64,000 nucleotides of DNA from contig CM060109.1 of the NCBI GenBank assembly GCA_030522415.1, positions 25,407,801 to 25,471,800 on the forward strand. Direction: 5' to 3'. Origin of the DNA: Channallabes apus (lineage: Eukaryota; Chordata; Actinopteri; Siluriformes; Clariidae). The notes below the pieces were generated by a model. The model worked only from the letters and a program-made list of their open reading frames with translations, was not told where the DNA came from and did no database searches. How positions within the stretch are numbered: the stretch's first letter is position 1; every line of letters starts with the position of its first letter. Shown piece after piece: positions 16,856 to 29,720 of this stretch. The position numbers and the translations under genes are program-made.

Positions 16856-19080
16856 TGTAGTGTTCTACATCAGTAAACAGTCACATGACTGAATAAATGT
16901 ATCCTTCAATGCTATTGGTTCATATAGGAGGAAGTTAGTTCTAGACATGCTGTTTTGATAAGTTTTCAGACATGCTAACTGCAAGGGTGCTCATGCTCTG
17001 TGCTTAAGTACTGTGAGTAAAGCAAAACATGTTTGTTAGACAAGTTATGCATGCGTACTGAGCCTTTTGTCTGCACCTCACTAAAGAAGTGAAACACAAC
17101 ATGGTGTCAGAGTGAACGGATAAAATTATAAAGATGGATACAGCTGGAGTTCCGACGCCCACGATGAATTGGGAGGCAACTAACCTACCCGAAGCATGGC
17201 GCAAGTTTCAACAGCACGCAGAGCTGATGTTCAGCGGTCCCCTGAAGAGAAAGGGTGAGGACGAGAAATGCAGTTATCTTCTCCTATGGGTCGGAGAGAA
17301 GGGTCGCGACATTTTCAATACATGGTCGCTGTCTGTAGACGAAGCAAAGATTTTAAAGTCGTATTACGACCGCTTCACAGCGTACATCGAGCACAAAGCT
17401 AACGTGATATTTCCACGCTATAAGTTTCATGAAAAGGTGCAGGGAGAGTGCGAGCCTTTCGAGCAGTTTGTGACAGACCTACGGCTACTAGTTAAAGACT
17501 GTAATTATACGAACAGTGATGAGATGATCCGTGACCGAATTGTATTCGGAATACATTCACCAAAAGTGAGAGAGAAACTTTTGAACATAGGTTCTGAGCT
17601 AACGCTCGAAAAAGCGATAGATGTCTCTAGATCTCACAAGTTGGCTCAAGCACAGCTAAAAACCATTTCAAGCAACCTGAGCACTTCACATGAATACGCG
17701 GTGCATGCAATCGCACGCGATACAGTGAGGGGTACAGTTCCAAAGCAACGTAATTTAAAATGCACAAAGAAATACAGTGATAACCTGAGAGTGCATAGAA
17801 GTATAAATCCAGCAAACCCAAAAATATGCAGATATTGTGGAAACAAACCACACGCTGACCGATCTTACTATCCTGCAAGAGGAAAAGTGTGTAAAATATG
17901 TGGCAAGTTAAACCACTTCGCAAAGGTCTGCCGTTCCAGTTATGAGAAAACCGTCCACACAATAAGCAACGATAATGCAGACCTAATTAATGAGTGTGAT
18001 GAACTGTTTATTGACTCGCTGACACAGGGCAAACAGGGTTTAGACACAGAGCAAGTTTTTGTGAACATTCAAATAGGCCCAAATCAAGAAGATGAAATAA
18101 AGTTCAAGCTGGACACAGGATCTTCAGCAAATGTCATTCCTCTACATGAACATACTAAATTGCATACCCAGTGCACTCTGCAGTCAGCATCTCGCCCCTT
18201 GTGTGGATATGGAGGCGAACGCCTGGTGGTAAAAGGCAAATGTGACCTTAAATGCAAGCATAAAGATGTCGAGATGATCGTGACATTCTACGTGGTCGAC
18301 ACAAGTTCACCCCCTGTCATAGGTCTAAAAGGATGCATAGACTTTGGCCTCATAAAGCTTGTACTGTCAGTTGCAGAGCCGCGGGCAGAAAAGCCCATCC
18401 TGGAGGAGTTTGCAGATGTTTTCAAGGGGATCGGACTGTTTCCGGGTGAGTGTACCATACACTTAGACCCACACGCAACCCCAGTAGTCCATCCACCTAG
18501 ACGCATCCCTCTTGCGTTACGCAACCGTCTTAAAGAGGAGCTTGAGAGTATGGAAAGACAGGATGTCATCGTTAAGGTCACTGAGCCAACTGAATGGGTA
18601 AATTCTATGGTTGTGGCCGAAAAACCATGCACTGGTCAGCTAAGGGTATGTCTAGACCCTAGGGACCTAAACAAGGCCATCAAGCAACCTCATTACCCTC
18701 TACCCACCCTCGACGATATAACATCCAGGCTAGCTGGTGCCCGATATTTCAGTGTCCTAGATGCTCGATCAGGGTATTGGGCTATTAAGCTTGCTGAAGA
18801 ATCATCAAGATTGACCACTTTTAACAAGGTCTTCGGACGCTACCGTTTCCGACGTCTTCCTTTTGGCCTTATTTCAGCCCAAGATGAGTTCCAGCAGAAA
18901 ATTGATGAAACATATGAAGGCATAGAAGGAGTTATGGCCATAGTCGACGACATCCTCATTCATGGAAAAACTAAGGAAGAGCACGATGAACGTCTCCGTG
19001 CCACGCTACAGCGTTCTAGAGAGAGAGGAGTCAAGCTCAATCCAGAAAAAAGCGTCATCTGCGCTACACAGGTGAGCTAT
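16856..19080 (+). mobile_element. Gypsy/Ty3 retrotransposon A, 3' part cut off by element X-A
   Basis: Candidate 5' LTR 16856-17100 (TGTAG...ACAACA); the left border is tentative because no second LTR is in the window. It is followed by TGGTGTCAGAGTG at 17102, which resembles the initiator tRNA-Met primer-binding site (TGGTATCAGAGC). The gag-pol frame begins at 17134 and is lost at 19080, where the terminus of element X begins. RNase H, integrase and the 3' LTR are not found anywhere in the window. Confidence 0.75.
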
Positions 19081-19083
19081 TAG
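17134..19083 (+). CDS. Gypsy gag-protease-RT polyprotein, truncated (649 codons)
   Basis: Gag region at residues 1-230. Two CCHC-like knuckles follow, the first imperfect (C232, CRYCGNKPHAD) and the second canonical (C253, CKICGKLNHFAKVC). The retropepsin motif LDTGSSANVIP has its active-site Asp at residue 327. Reverse transcriptase shows LDPRDLNKAI, FSVLDARSGYWAI, RLPFGLISAQDEF and the catalytic MAIVDDIL (VDD at 604-606). The frame is open over 649 codons with no internal stop. It ends because foreign DNA follows VICATQVSY, in the middle of RT. The full-length family product would be about twice as long. Confidence 0.9.
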   Translation: MDTAGVPTPTMNWEATNLPEAWRKFQQHAELMFSGPLKRKGEDEKCSYLLLWVGEKGRDIFNTWSLSVDEAKILKSYYDRFTAYIEHKANVIFPRYKFHEKVQGECEPFEQFVTDLRLLVKDCNYTNSDEMIRDRIVFGIHSPKVREKLLNIGSELTLEKAIDVSRSHKLAQAQLKTISSNLSTSHEYAVHAIARDTVRGTVPKQRNLKCTKKYSDNLRVHRSINPANPKICRYCGNKPHADRSYYPARGKVCKICGKLNHFAKVCRSSYEKTVHTISNDNADLINECDELFIDSLTQGKQGLDTEQVFVNIQIGPNQEDEIKFKLDTGSSANVIPLHEHTKLHTQCTLQSASRPLCGYGGERLVVKGKCDLKCKHKDVEMIVTFYVVDTSSPPVIGLKGCIDFGLIKLVLSVAEPRAEKPILEEFADVFKGIGLFPGECTIHLDPHATPVVHPPRRIPLALRNRLKEELESMERQDVIVKVTEPTEWVNSMVVAEKPCTGQLRVCLDPRDLNKAIKQPHYPLPTLDDITSRLAGARYFSVLDARSGYWAIKLAEESSRLTTFNKVFGRYRFRRLPFGLISAQDEFQQKIDETYEGIEGVMAIVDDILIHGKTKEEHDERLRATLQRSRERGVKLNPEKSVICATQVSY

Positions 19084-20650
19084 ATGTCGCCATTAAAAAC
19101 GCACGTTTCGAGAAAAGGGATCCCGTGACTTGCCGTGGCTTTCCGCGGCTGCGTGCGGGAAGCTGTGAACATGCCCTTCATTACCTGTAGGGGGCAGTCG
19201 TGTTTCAGTCTGAAGTATTGTGTGTCTACTGAAGCCGAAAATGTGTCCAAATTAAACCGTGCATGCGCGCAACCGCCCGTGCTGTGGATCAGTCGGTTGG
19301 GAATCATCACGGAGGTACAACACGGCGTGGCTGGAGCTGGAGTTTGTCGTGTTCGAGGTAAGTTTAGCTTTCTGTTTTGGATGTGATTCTCGCTTTCATG
19401 ACTCCCAATTAATGTTCATCTTAATCTCAGGACGTACAATTAGCAATATTTCTGTTTTTAATGGTGTGGAGATTCACAAAACACCGTTTTCGTGTAAAAA
19501 CCTGAACCTACAGAGCCCCCCAGGGGTCCTGTGGTAAATAAATAAATAAATAAAATAATAACGTACCGAGCGCGCGGATTAATAAACCGAGATGTGTGTT
19601 TCTTACCCCCGCCCCGAGTGAAAACGGCGTTTTCAGACAAAGGCTCGCCAGTGAGATGCCATTTCTGAACAAACTGAGTCGTGTGTGTTAAAGCATTAAA
19701 TGGTAAAAGAGCACTAGCAATAAACGTTTTTTTCTGAATCCGAATTTTATTAATAAGTTACAAGTTAAATTTCAACTGTAAAGAACCTGTACATATGTTC
19801 ATACAGTATTGACAGCAGCTCTAATTTGTCTAAATCGCATTGCAGACAAGAAAAAGAAGTCGAGTCATCCTGTGACCTTGCATGCTTAATCTTTCCACAC
19901 ATGATTCTTGCTTCTCACTTTTTCCTTAATCTCCGGTTCGGTTCTGGTTTCGGTCTGTTCTCATGAGTTGTGAAGCGAGAGGAACAAAGTATAAATATTG
20001 TTCATTTGCTAAATTAAGTGTCATGAATTTTAATTGAATATCTATCTCTGTATTTTTTCACAGCAGTTTGTGACTGAAAGTGTGTCTGCATCTGACTTCA
20101 GGAGTTTCCTGACCAACGTATCTAACGGTCATATTTAAAAATCATAAAGTACAAAACGTTTCTGTTGGTGTTTAATTTTGTAAGTTACTGTTTTCTCGTT
20201 TTTGTATAAATTAATCAAATGTTTGCTTGTTATTAAATGTATTTTTTATAAAAAAATAAATAAACAAATCTGTTTTATTATTAGCTGAGAGTGTGGTTTA
20301 TTTATTATCATATTTGGTCATTGTAACATGCATTAGGGAGCATTATCTCTGCGACGTGTGTGTGCTATCTGGGAATGAATTACCTTTACTTGATTATTTT
20401 AAATAAATCTAATTTGTGCATTAAATATAATTATGTAACTTTTACTTGATTTCTTTGATTGTTAATTTAATTAAGTAGATTTTACCTGACAATTATGGGT
20501 GAGTTTTACTTAATATTGGAGCAATAAAATTTACTTAAGATCTATGTGTGCAAATTATTAAGAGGATTTTATCAAGTAAATCTTACAAGTTCTTTTTTTT
20601 CAGTGCATGTGTGAATACGATGATTTAAGAATTTAATTAAGCATATATAT
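19081..20650. mobile_element. Element X, copy A, left part (before the ERV)
   Basis: Starts AGATGTCGCCATTAAAAACG. Bases 19082-19934 match, in reverse orientation and at high identity, the right end of X-B (35159 down to about 33190, excluding the 33300-34417 insertion). After 19934 the two copies diverge. From 19935 to 20650 I see A/T-rich sequence with no gene. The ERV starts at 20651, and X-A homology resumes after 58806. Confidence 0.7.
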
Positions 20651-21078
20651 TGTAGGGAATATTTGATTTTTAGTATGTTTTATGATATTCTGTGTGCGTG
20701 AGAACAGAATGTTACTTCTTTCTCTTACCTCGACAGAAGCTGCACTTTCAATAAACACATCCTATAGTAGTTTATGTTAAAGGTCGTAAAACTGTTAAAC
20801 GCTCGTAAATGCAGAGCTACTCCCAATTTTATGTTCTTCTTTACCTTATCTTTTCTAAACATTCCTGACCAAATGCAAACACTCCTGCACCCTTTTCTTT
20901 GGTTCTTTGTGTGTGTGTGCGTATATATACTGTACTCCTCTCTCCCACAATAAACTTGGAACGTCTCACTGAGCACGGACTTGTGTATTATTGAGGGGTT
21001 CCCTGGATCCAGGCGGGAAGCAAAATACAGGCTGAGCACTGACTAGACGGGGTCTAGCAAAAACAAGAAATCCTTACA
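20651..21078 (+). repeat. ERV 5' LTR (428 bp)
   Basis: TGTAGGGAAT...CCTTACA, bounded by TG and CA. It carries two AATAAA signals (CAATAAACAC and CAATAAACTT) and a TATATATA stretch near 20923. Compared with the 3' LTR I count three substitutions and one 5-bp insertion (TGTAC type, near 20930). Confidence 0.93.
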
Positions 21079-21081
21079 ATT

Positions 21082-21099
21082 TGGGGGCTCTATCCGGGA
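21082..21099 (+). promoter_or_regulatory. ERV primer-binding site, tRNA-Pro type
   Basis: TGGGGGCTCTATCCGGGA lies 3 bases after the LTR. It differs at two positions from the tRNA-Pro-complementary site of gammaretroviruses (TGGGGGCTCGTCCGGGAT), as recalled. Confidence 0.8.
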
Positions 21100-21412
21100 T
21101 ACCTCTAATCAGGTGAGTGCTGCTTTTTTATTTTTCTCTATAAGGATAGAGCAAGCACGCTCCCTGGTTTTTGGTATCTGGACCATATATAGTACGGGGG
21201 AGGATTGTCTTGTGGCTTTTACGCCAGTATAGCGCGCGCTCGCTTCTGAAAAGTTCCTTGAACTGAAGCATAGTGTGGAAGCTGTATTCTGTTGCCTGCT
21301 CTTTTTTTTTTTGTCTTTGTTGAGCTCTTTTTGTTGTCTTTTGTTGTTGTATTGTGTGTTTTTTGTTGAAGATATTGGTTCTTTCTGTCGCGGGTTAATT
21401 CACATTTATAAA

Positions 21413-22933
21413 ATGGGTAATAAGAACACAACTACTTATCCAAAGCCGGACCCAGAAGAGGTTCCGCGCGACTGGATGAATAGGTGTGGACTTATTTTAC
21501 CACACCTTGGCTTGATAATTTATCAGGGTGGACTGAACCACAATTTAAATTTTTAACCTATCCACGCGGAGGTACTTTTAAGCCTCAATATCTAGCCTCT
21601 GCTTACTCTCAGATATATGAGGGTATGGGTGACCCAGGATGGGATTATCCTTACATGGGTTCATGTTATCAAAAATGGGTAGAAATTAAAGCTCTTTGGG
21701 ATAAATACTTAGACATAAAAGAAACTAAGATACAGAAGAAAAAGATTCCAAAGGTCACATCCGAAACTAAATTCAAGCCGCCCGTTCATTCAACCTTTCC
21801 GATCCCTCCTCCATATCATGTTGACATAGAAACATCAGCATCTAACCAACAAATAATTGAGAAAATTTATCCTAATTTGAATCCCACTAATCCTTTTGTG
21901 AGCTGCCCATCTGTGCCTCTCTCTCCCGTACCCACAAAACCGTGCTCACCTTCGTCGGAAGTGTGTGCCTCAGGAAAGGGAAAGACTCCCAAGAAGGTGT
22001 CAGGACGAACTCCTGACAGCCCTCTTTCGGATGATCCCGAGGATACTGATGGTGAGGATTTTGATAACTCGGACGATGAAGGTCCGGATGAGAGGTCTCG
22101 CCCCAAACCTCGACAAGAAAACACTGCGTTTGTTTTCTCTATGGGACCAAAGGGTCCAAAAATCCTTCCACCATCCGTAAGCACGCTGAAGGACATTATT
22201 AAGATGCTCCCTTCTCCCAACAAACCTTTGCATTTTGTTGATATGCTGATAAAGGCTTCCAGGCACTGTTAGCTCGTGGGTGCGGATTATCGCTTTATTT
22301 TGCAATCGGTTTTGGGAGATGGGTACGATGAGGCTGATTTGATAAAGACGGTAAAATGTTTAGATCCTGAAAAAGACAGATGGACTGTAGTGGTGAAACA
22401 TGAAGACGTAGAGGGAGGGGGGAGACGAAAAAAGAAGGAACATGATTTTCTTTGGGGTAATTCTAATGAGGCTATGAAACTTTTAAAAGATGAGCTAACT
22501 ACTTATCTTCTTGCACGTCAACAAGCTAGTCAGGATCTGTCACAGGTAACTAATTGTAAACAAGAAAAGAGTGAGACCACATCCAGGTTTCTCGAGAGGT
22601 TGCGAGAGACCTGGACCCTTTTGGGTGGTATGCCCCTCCCTGAAGAAAACCCTAACCCACTTTTCCTTACCACCTTCTTGAATAATTGTCGACCAGAAAT
22701 CATGAAGATTTTAAAGTTTCAATTGTCAGACCGTTCTACAACAACTATTAAAAAATTAGGTGAGCGTGTGAGAACACTGGAAGGAGACGGTATTTTAGAA
22801 AACAGACAAGTGGCATGTTTGTTTGTGGAGAGTGAAGGACACAGAGGTGGAAAAAAGGGGGGTAGAGGAGGCCGAGGAGGCCGTGGAAGAGGTAGAAGAG
22901 GTCTACAGGGTCAGAGTGCACCCCGTAGATCTG
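21413..22933 (+). pseudogene. gag: ERV gag, N-terminal and capsid part, broken
   Basis: The ATG at 21413 gives a Gly at position 2 (MGNKN), as expected for myristoylated retroviral Gag. A one-base frameshift near 21490 moves the reading into the frame that continues to 22269, followed by an in-frame TAG at 22270-22272. The same frame then stays open through a capsid-like region (to about 22800) and an RG-rich basic stretch (GGRGGRGGRGRGRRG) just before the nucleocapsid. At 22934 a Harbinger element interrupts; the zinc-knuckle remnant lies at 35230. Role: structural core protein. It is defective here. Confidence 0.85.
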
Positions 22934-25380
22934 GGCCCGGTTTCTCGAAAGCTTCTTATCTCTACGTAGTTCTTAAGTCGTACCTTAACCTCTCTCTTAA
23001 CTTTATGGCGCATTTCTCGAAACGTTCTTACGCTAAGTATCTCTTAGCTACGTCAGACGTTCGTAAGGTTGGTCTGGACCAACCTTAACTCATACTTAGC
23101 GTAGTTTCAGCTCAAGACGCTAGTCGCCGCCACTGAGCAGCAGTCTTTATAAATCCGCGGTGTATGCAAACACATTATGGCACGTTATCAAAGTCGTATT
23201 AATGATGGAATATACTGTAGACCTGTTTAAGAATATTATTTTATTTGATATCAGAACTAATAGAGTGACTTTTAATTAGCCTGTTTCATAATGTGACTAA
23301 TGCATTAAAATTGCCAATCACTATTAATATTAAACAGGTGGCGAACAATTAGGCAGCGATACAGCGTGGTGTTGTGTTAAACTGAAGACGGCGCGGAGCC
23401 GTGTGGGTCATGTACATGTTTCCTTTAGACAAAACTTCAGCCCTTTTCATATTTTCCCCGTGGTCGTTATTAAAAAATATATAAAATAAAAGTTTTGCCT
23501 TCCAAGGCAACAGATTATGGAGCTTCTTGAGCTGCTCAGACCTGCGCGTGCCAGGCCAACGCGTCGTACTTACTGTACACTCCCCGTCCCGATGTCCAGC
23601 TGCTCGCTGCTTTCTGTTTAAAATATGTTTCATTGATCATTAGCCATTATCCATGACTTTATGGGTTTTTCTTTTGACACGTTTTATTTTTATGAAATTT
23701 GATTTCGTTAAATGAGAAAATAACCTTGGGAGTTTCAAACCCCGCATCCATTCATGTTTCTGGGTGATTGTAATGTTTAATACCCCTACAGTATTCACTC
23801 ATGCGGTTTGACTCGCTGTGAGATGCGGTGTGTTATACCCCTATCTCACCTGCACGGTCTCGCGCTGTGACCGTAGGCTTGATCATGATTCACCCCGAGT
23901 TTTTGCGCTGTGATTACGTTTCCATCTTTCCGCGTGAAAAATTCAACGTTTAATTTTTTGCTGGTCCTCGCGGTAGCTTGCAGACTTTGCCGAACGTCGC
24001 GGAACGTTAAAGGAACGTCGTGGGCAATCGCGGCAGCTCACGGAGATGAGTCCGGCCACACAGGTGAGAGAGGGGTATTAGGCACCACACAGGTGAGAGA
24101 GGGGTATTAGGCACCGTGATCCGCTTCGAGTGACCGGCGCCCGACGGTCCGCGAAGATCTGCCAGGTCCGCGAGCTTCTGCATGTTTATTTTTTTTGCGT
24201 GGTAAAATGGAAACGTAATAACAGCACCAAAACTCGCGCCGAATCATAATGAGCCGCACTTACGGCCCCGCGTAGGTGAGATAGGGTTATTAAACCTCCA
24301 CTCTGTCATCTCATCGTATTCATTCCATAAGTGCGCTATACAACCCCAACAACTGACACTTCACATTGTTTCTGAAGCTGGTGAAGAGTGTTATCAGCTG
24401 TTTGTCCATCAACTATGATTGTAAAACCCCGTTCGTTTCACGGCCACATGTTACATGAAAATATTATATATTATATTATTATATTAATTAATATTAATTT
24501 ATATATTTGTCTATTATGGCATGTTATTGTTAAGTTAACACATGTCGAAATAAACGCTATTAAAAGAATTTAGTGCAATGTTTAATTTGCATAGAAAGTG
24601 CCGTCTTTCTTAACACTGTCATGCAAAAGGAGTCAAAAATCGATTCCTGAGCCACCGATGTCCGCTAATTCAGGACCTTCACTGTAGACAGCGCCGCGTA
24701 ACGTCGGACGTAAGAGGCAGCGACTTAAGAAGACTCCTAAGGGACAGTTCGAGAAATACACTTAGAAAAGTTATCACTTACAGATGTCGCCCTTAAAACC
24801 CTGCGTGTTTTCCCGCGGGATGCCGCAATTTAGCGCGCGGCGTGCCGCGTCTTGCCGGAGGCAACATTCGGGAATTTTAAATAAATGTGTTGCGCTTCAC
24901 TGAATATCCGCCAGATGGCGCATGGAAGGACTTTATCTAAAAGCCGGACCAAGTACAACAATGAATGTAAGGACGCGGATGAACAGTGCTGAAGCGAACA
25001 TGAATTTTATTTTGTTTTATAATAGATCTTTCATGATGAATGAGTGTATATGTGCTTCACATTATCAAACACAGGCAAAGGAGACAGAAATTATTGAGGG
25101 ATCCACTGAAAAAAGTAAACCTAGTTTAATGTGTTTTTTTTTCTCATTCCATTAGTAAAAAAAATAATTTGCTCTTTTTAACTGAAGTGTCTAATTTATG
25201 CTTATGGGTGAATCTTTTTTTTTTTTTTTTTTTTTTTTTAGTATAATGCTGTTTACAGCAGGAAACCAAAGTGAAATATTTCATTTTGATCAAGGTACTC
25301 TTATTAGGTTGAGTGTGATTTGCGCATGCGCAGTCTTTAGACCATAGTTTTGCCGGTATAATTTTATTTCCGCCTCAAAC

Positions 25381-26176
25381 CGGAGCATGACGTTGAAACA
25401 AGTAAGGAAGGATATCAGAACCTGTATTTCAGTTACTGTTAGTTAAAGCCCCTGATTAAACTTAAATCTAATCCATTCACAAAGGACATTTCTGCTTCAA
25501 ACCGTGTCTCATGACCTCATGACGCAGCATTTTCACGGACTGAATCACATGCGGGTGGAGATTCTCAAAGAAAACTTCTTTAAATCAGGTAAGAAAGCAA
25601 ACTCATGTCATTTCTATGTTAAATGTATCTCTTCTATGAGCAAATTCATGATTTATGTCAGGAACAACTACTTTGTAGATTGAGTTTTGTGTCCGTGTTT
25701 GCTACTGTAGCTAAAACCACCTATATTACCTGCATTAGCATTAGCTAACTAACGTGGTGATTTTCAAAAACACCGGAGTTTATACAGTAAGTCAGCGGCG
25801 CCGAAGAAAATAATTATATTTAAGTACCGTTGGTTAACGATGTAAAAATTAATAGGAAAGTGACGTAAACATAGAACAAGCTAATTTGGAGTGAGTGCTG
25901 TTTGTAGTGTACTGCTTTCTATACTTTATACACACTGTAATTAAGATTTGCTAACATAAGAACTTGAGCCAGTCCAATTTTTGTTTTTACCTTTTTTTTT
26001 TTTTTTTAAAGATCAGTAATGAGTTTCTGAGAATTATATCTGCTCCACTTCAAGCAAGATTACTGGTTTCCTTGGACAAGCAACACTACAAACTAATTGA
26101 GATCATCAGAAACTAGGGAGGAACCCGTCAGAGAGAAGACCAGAGATATAATCTTCATCTTCAAGTTCTTGATCTG
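25381..26176 (+). other. Exon-like segments in element X-B (left arm)
   Basis: A segment ending TTTAAATCAG|GTAAGAAAG (donor at 25589/25590) is followed by a T-rich acceptor ending TTTAAAG near 26011. A second segment, 26012-26176, ends in a donor GATCTG|GTATGTATGG. One frame of the second segment reads APLQARLLVSLDKQHYKLIE followed by a stop, a protein-like pattern with a decayed frame. An AATAAA occurs near 26334. This may be a gene fragment carried by X; its function is unknown. Confidence 0.35.
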
Positions 26177-26821
26177 GTATGTATGGTACGGTTCAGGACC
26201 AGGGAGGGAGCCGGAGACAGCAGAACAAAGAGATGATATTGCCAGCACCAGCACAGGGAGCAGTTTTTAGTTTAGATCTCATGTTTACATTTTATTGTAT
26301 GTTGATGGCTTGACTGTAAACAACAAACAATGCAATAAATGTATAAAAATATATATATATTTATTGTCTCTTTCCAGGACCAGGCATATCGTTCAATTAT
26401 TTTTTGGCCAAATAGGCAGTCGTAACAAGAGGTGAGGGCGCGCGCGTCATCACATGTGCTTAGCCGACTCTGCGTTCACCGTAAACTTCAATATACATAG
26501 ACGTTTATATTTTTGTTTATTTGTATATGTATGTTATTAATTATACTTTTTTAGAGATTGTATGTGCGTGCACGGAGAGTATGTGTTGATAAGTTTATGT
26601 GGATAAGTTGATAAGTGTATCAGAAAGCATTAAAATGTTCATTTGAATTAAAATGACACACACACGTCTGTGTATACAGTATATCAATTACATATATATC
26701 AATTTCATTAGTTCGTTCATTCTATTTGAAGCTTCGGATGTTTTTTTTTTTTGGTTTGGTTAGATTAGTTCTGAACTCGCTTCCTTGAAACTATCGCTAA
26801 AACAATGACACACACACATAG

Positions 26822-26853
<32 letters not shown>

Positions 26854-27459
26854 ACACACTCCCCTGAGCCCTCGGGAAACATCCAATCACCGTCGGTATA
26901 CAAATGAGTCAAGACGTAGCCTAACGTGGTGTCGTGTCGGATTTCAGTGGTCACGGAGTGGGAAGACTTTGAAGAAGCTGCAGTGACAGTGAACAGCTGA
27001 ACAACTTCACTTTTCCGTTTACCTCTGAGGAAAAAAAGCTGTATTTTGTTTGTTTATGTCTAGAATTTTTATAGTAGTAAGAGAGAGTTATAGTTTGGTC
27101 TGTACTGTTCTTCGCACCCTTGTAGAGAATAAATAAATGAATAACACCTTCATATCCCCTCTCAAGAGTGTCATAGTCCATTGTTAGTTTTAATGATCTG
27201 GCTGAAACTAATTATCACTACATAAGTACCCTAACACCATTGATCATGAGTCTCAGCTGAACCTAATTCTATACTTGTAACAGAAAATGTAGATGCAGAT
27301 TCCAAATGTGTACTTATATAATAGATAGATAGATAGATGTGTGTGTGTGTAGGCTCTACGCAGGGGCAAGAGAGGGCAGCGCACCCTTAAATGTCTGCAC
27401 ATGTTAATATATTCCTAAAATGTATATATTACAAGTTGATGAACTGATCTGCGGTAGCG

Positions 27460-29332
27460 ATGACGTCACAGTCCGACAGCTTTAGAATGATGTTTGATCA
27501 GGTCTACTGTATATTCTGAACATAGAACTGCAAAATGTCTGATACAGTACTTTGGGGGAAACAAAGACTTAAACTGTTAAGTAATAACATTAATAATAAC
27601 AAATATGTAATAGTTTTGATATTTGAAAAATTTTTATTTTAATGTAAAAGGACTATAGAGACTTATAAGCAGCTGGTGTATCCGGGTTGTTTAATGAACT
27701 TTAAGCAAAAAGACAACATGTATTCATCTGTTTTATATAAATTACTGTTTTAACTTTGACTAGTTTTGGAAGAATAAATTGAATTGTTAAAGTCATGTTT
27801 TGCGTGTTTTAATTTTGGGGGATTGTTTGGGTATTTAAAAATTGTTTAGTTGAACCAACAACTTCAATGGGCAAAAAATGGGACACAACTTTGTTTTAAA
27901 TAGTCAAAGAGTTGGGCTGAAAATAATAATAATAATAATTATTGATCATAGAAACAAATGAAACACTTGATTATATGTATTTGTGTTTGTGATTGTGACC
28001 CATAATAATTTTTTCTCAGTATAAATAAATGTTTTGGGTTTTAAGAACTCCAAAAGAGCAACGACAAACTTGGTATTCTCCATTGAGGTTTCTCACCTTC
28101 CACTCCTGATTATGACATGGTGTTAAATGCTCTGTGTGTGCGTGTGTGTTTTTGGCGGGGGGATGGGTGTGTGTGTGTGTTTTCGGCTGTTCAGCAGTTC
28201 TAAACACAAGCACAGTTTTTGTCCTTAACTAAAATACTTCAATACGTTAATAAAGAATTTATTTTGTTGAATAAGGTAATAAGCGATATTTAAACCAAAC
28301 CAGTAAGTTAAGTAAGTGTTCCATACATTAAAGTACTGTGTATAACCAAGTGCCCTAGCAAACACAGTTACAGTACAGTTTACAGTACAAATAGAGTGTG
28401 TGCGCTGGGGGGATTGGAAGGTGAGTGAGAATACTCATTTACAAGACAAAAGACGGTCAGAGGCAGCGCCGTTCTAGACCAGACAACACGGGGTGGGGGG
28501 AGGGGGGCATAATGTTCGAGCACTGTTTTTACCTGGCCTTACTGTATAGTAACAGTATTGTATTTGCTGAATTGTGTTGAGGCACGCAAACCCCCTGACC
28601 ACAATAAGGTGGCAATCCCTCAGGGGGAAACTAAAAAATAAATATATATATATATATATATATATAATTATATAATAAAATATCCTTAATCCAGATTTTA
28701 TCAATCAATGACATAACATTTATCTAAGCTGGATGGTCTAATTCTCAAAACCGTTTAACCTAAAGAAAAACATAACACACTATAACTAGAATATTTACAA
28801 AACTGAAATGTTTTCTTATGAATAATAAAAAAAACATTATAACTCAAAAAGATCATATTATGTTTATATATATATATATATTATAGTAACTGTAAGACTT
28901 AACACACTATAACTAAAATATTTACAAAACTGAAAGGTTGTCTTATGAATAATAAAAAATACAAACTAAATTAAAACAGATGGGCTGTTGAACAGATCAT
29001 AATATGTTTTATGTTTTCTGATTATAAATGATATATGGGTTGATTTTAGAAAGGCTAAATCAAATAGCTAGTTTTGGTAATGTCAGTCCAGTAACTATAC
29101 TATGTAAAAGTAATTATAATATGAATTAATTAAGGGCAGGACCTAACCTAATGTTAATAATTTACACCATGATAACATTAGTATTCATGTTTTTGTATTT
29201 TTGTATTAACATTTTAAATGTTCAAATGAACGTTTCAGAGTATATAATTTGTCGTGTCATCTGTGATTGAGACCCATGAGTTAAATTGAAATATTTTTTA
29301 TAGGTAGTAAGCCAGGTTTTAGTAACCTGCTT
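27460..29332. repeat. Core segment shared between X-B and element Z
   Basis: From GATGACGTCACAGTCCGACA to CCAGGTTTTAGTAACCT this segment matches 41656-43857 in element Z in the same orientation, with small indels and one 501-bp insertion in Z. A shorter inverted match (28720-28870) also lies in X-A at 59930-60040. No open frame is recognised. The flanks differ immediately outside the match. Confidence 0.8.
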
Positions 29333-29464
29333 TAGTAATGGGCTCTAAAAGACAATGGAACATTACAGAACGTGCGAGTTGACGCCCATGCACAGATTAA
29401 AATGTTCATTTGAATTAAAATGACACACGCATGTCTGTGTGTGTGTGTATATATATATATATAT

Positions 29465-29720
29465 ACCCCTAAAAATGCTGGGTTAAAAACAATCTGGGTT
29501 GTTTTTAACCCAGCTGCTGGGTAAATATAGGACTAACTAAATGCTGGGTTAATTTAACCCAGCAAGATGGGTTAAATATTCAATCCAAATGCTAGGTCAT
29601 ATTTAACTATAATGCTGGGTTAATTCTACCACATAAATGGTTCAAATGTTCTACCCATATGTTTGGGGTTTGTTGGTTCATTTTAACTGGAATGTTGGGT
29701 TAATTCTACCTCACAAATAG
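29465..29720. repeat. Palindromic TGCTGGGTTAA repeat cluster
   Basis: Repeated units such as AATGCTGGGTTAATT and their inverse TTAACCCAGC occur at least five times (for example 29475-29520, 29541-29565). This gives short stem-loops with AACCCAGC arms. The type is common in fish genomes; it is not assigned to a named family. Confidence 0.65.

Noticed and set aside
19135..19640. Several open frames at the start of X-A (and their mirror in 34295-35100)
   Set aside because: They occur on both strands of a GC-rich terminus shared by the two X copies, with no known motif and frame changes between copies; not treated as genes.
20646..20650. ERV target-site duplication TATAT
   Set aside because: Compatible, but both flanks are TA microsatellite, so the duplication cannot be distinguished from repeat sequence.
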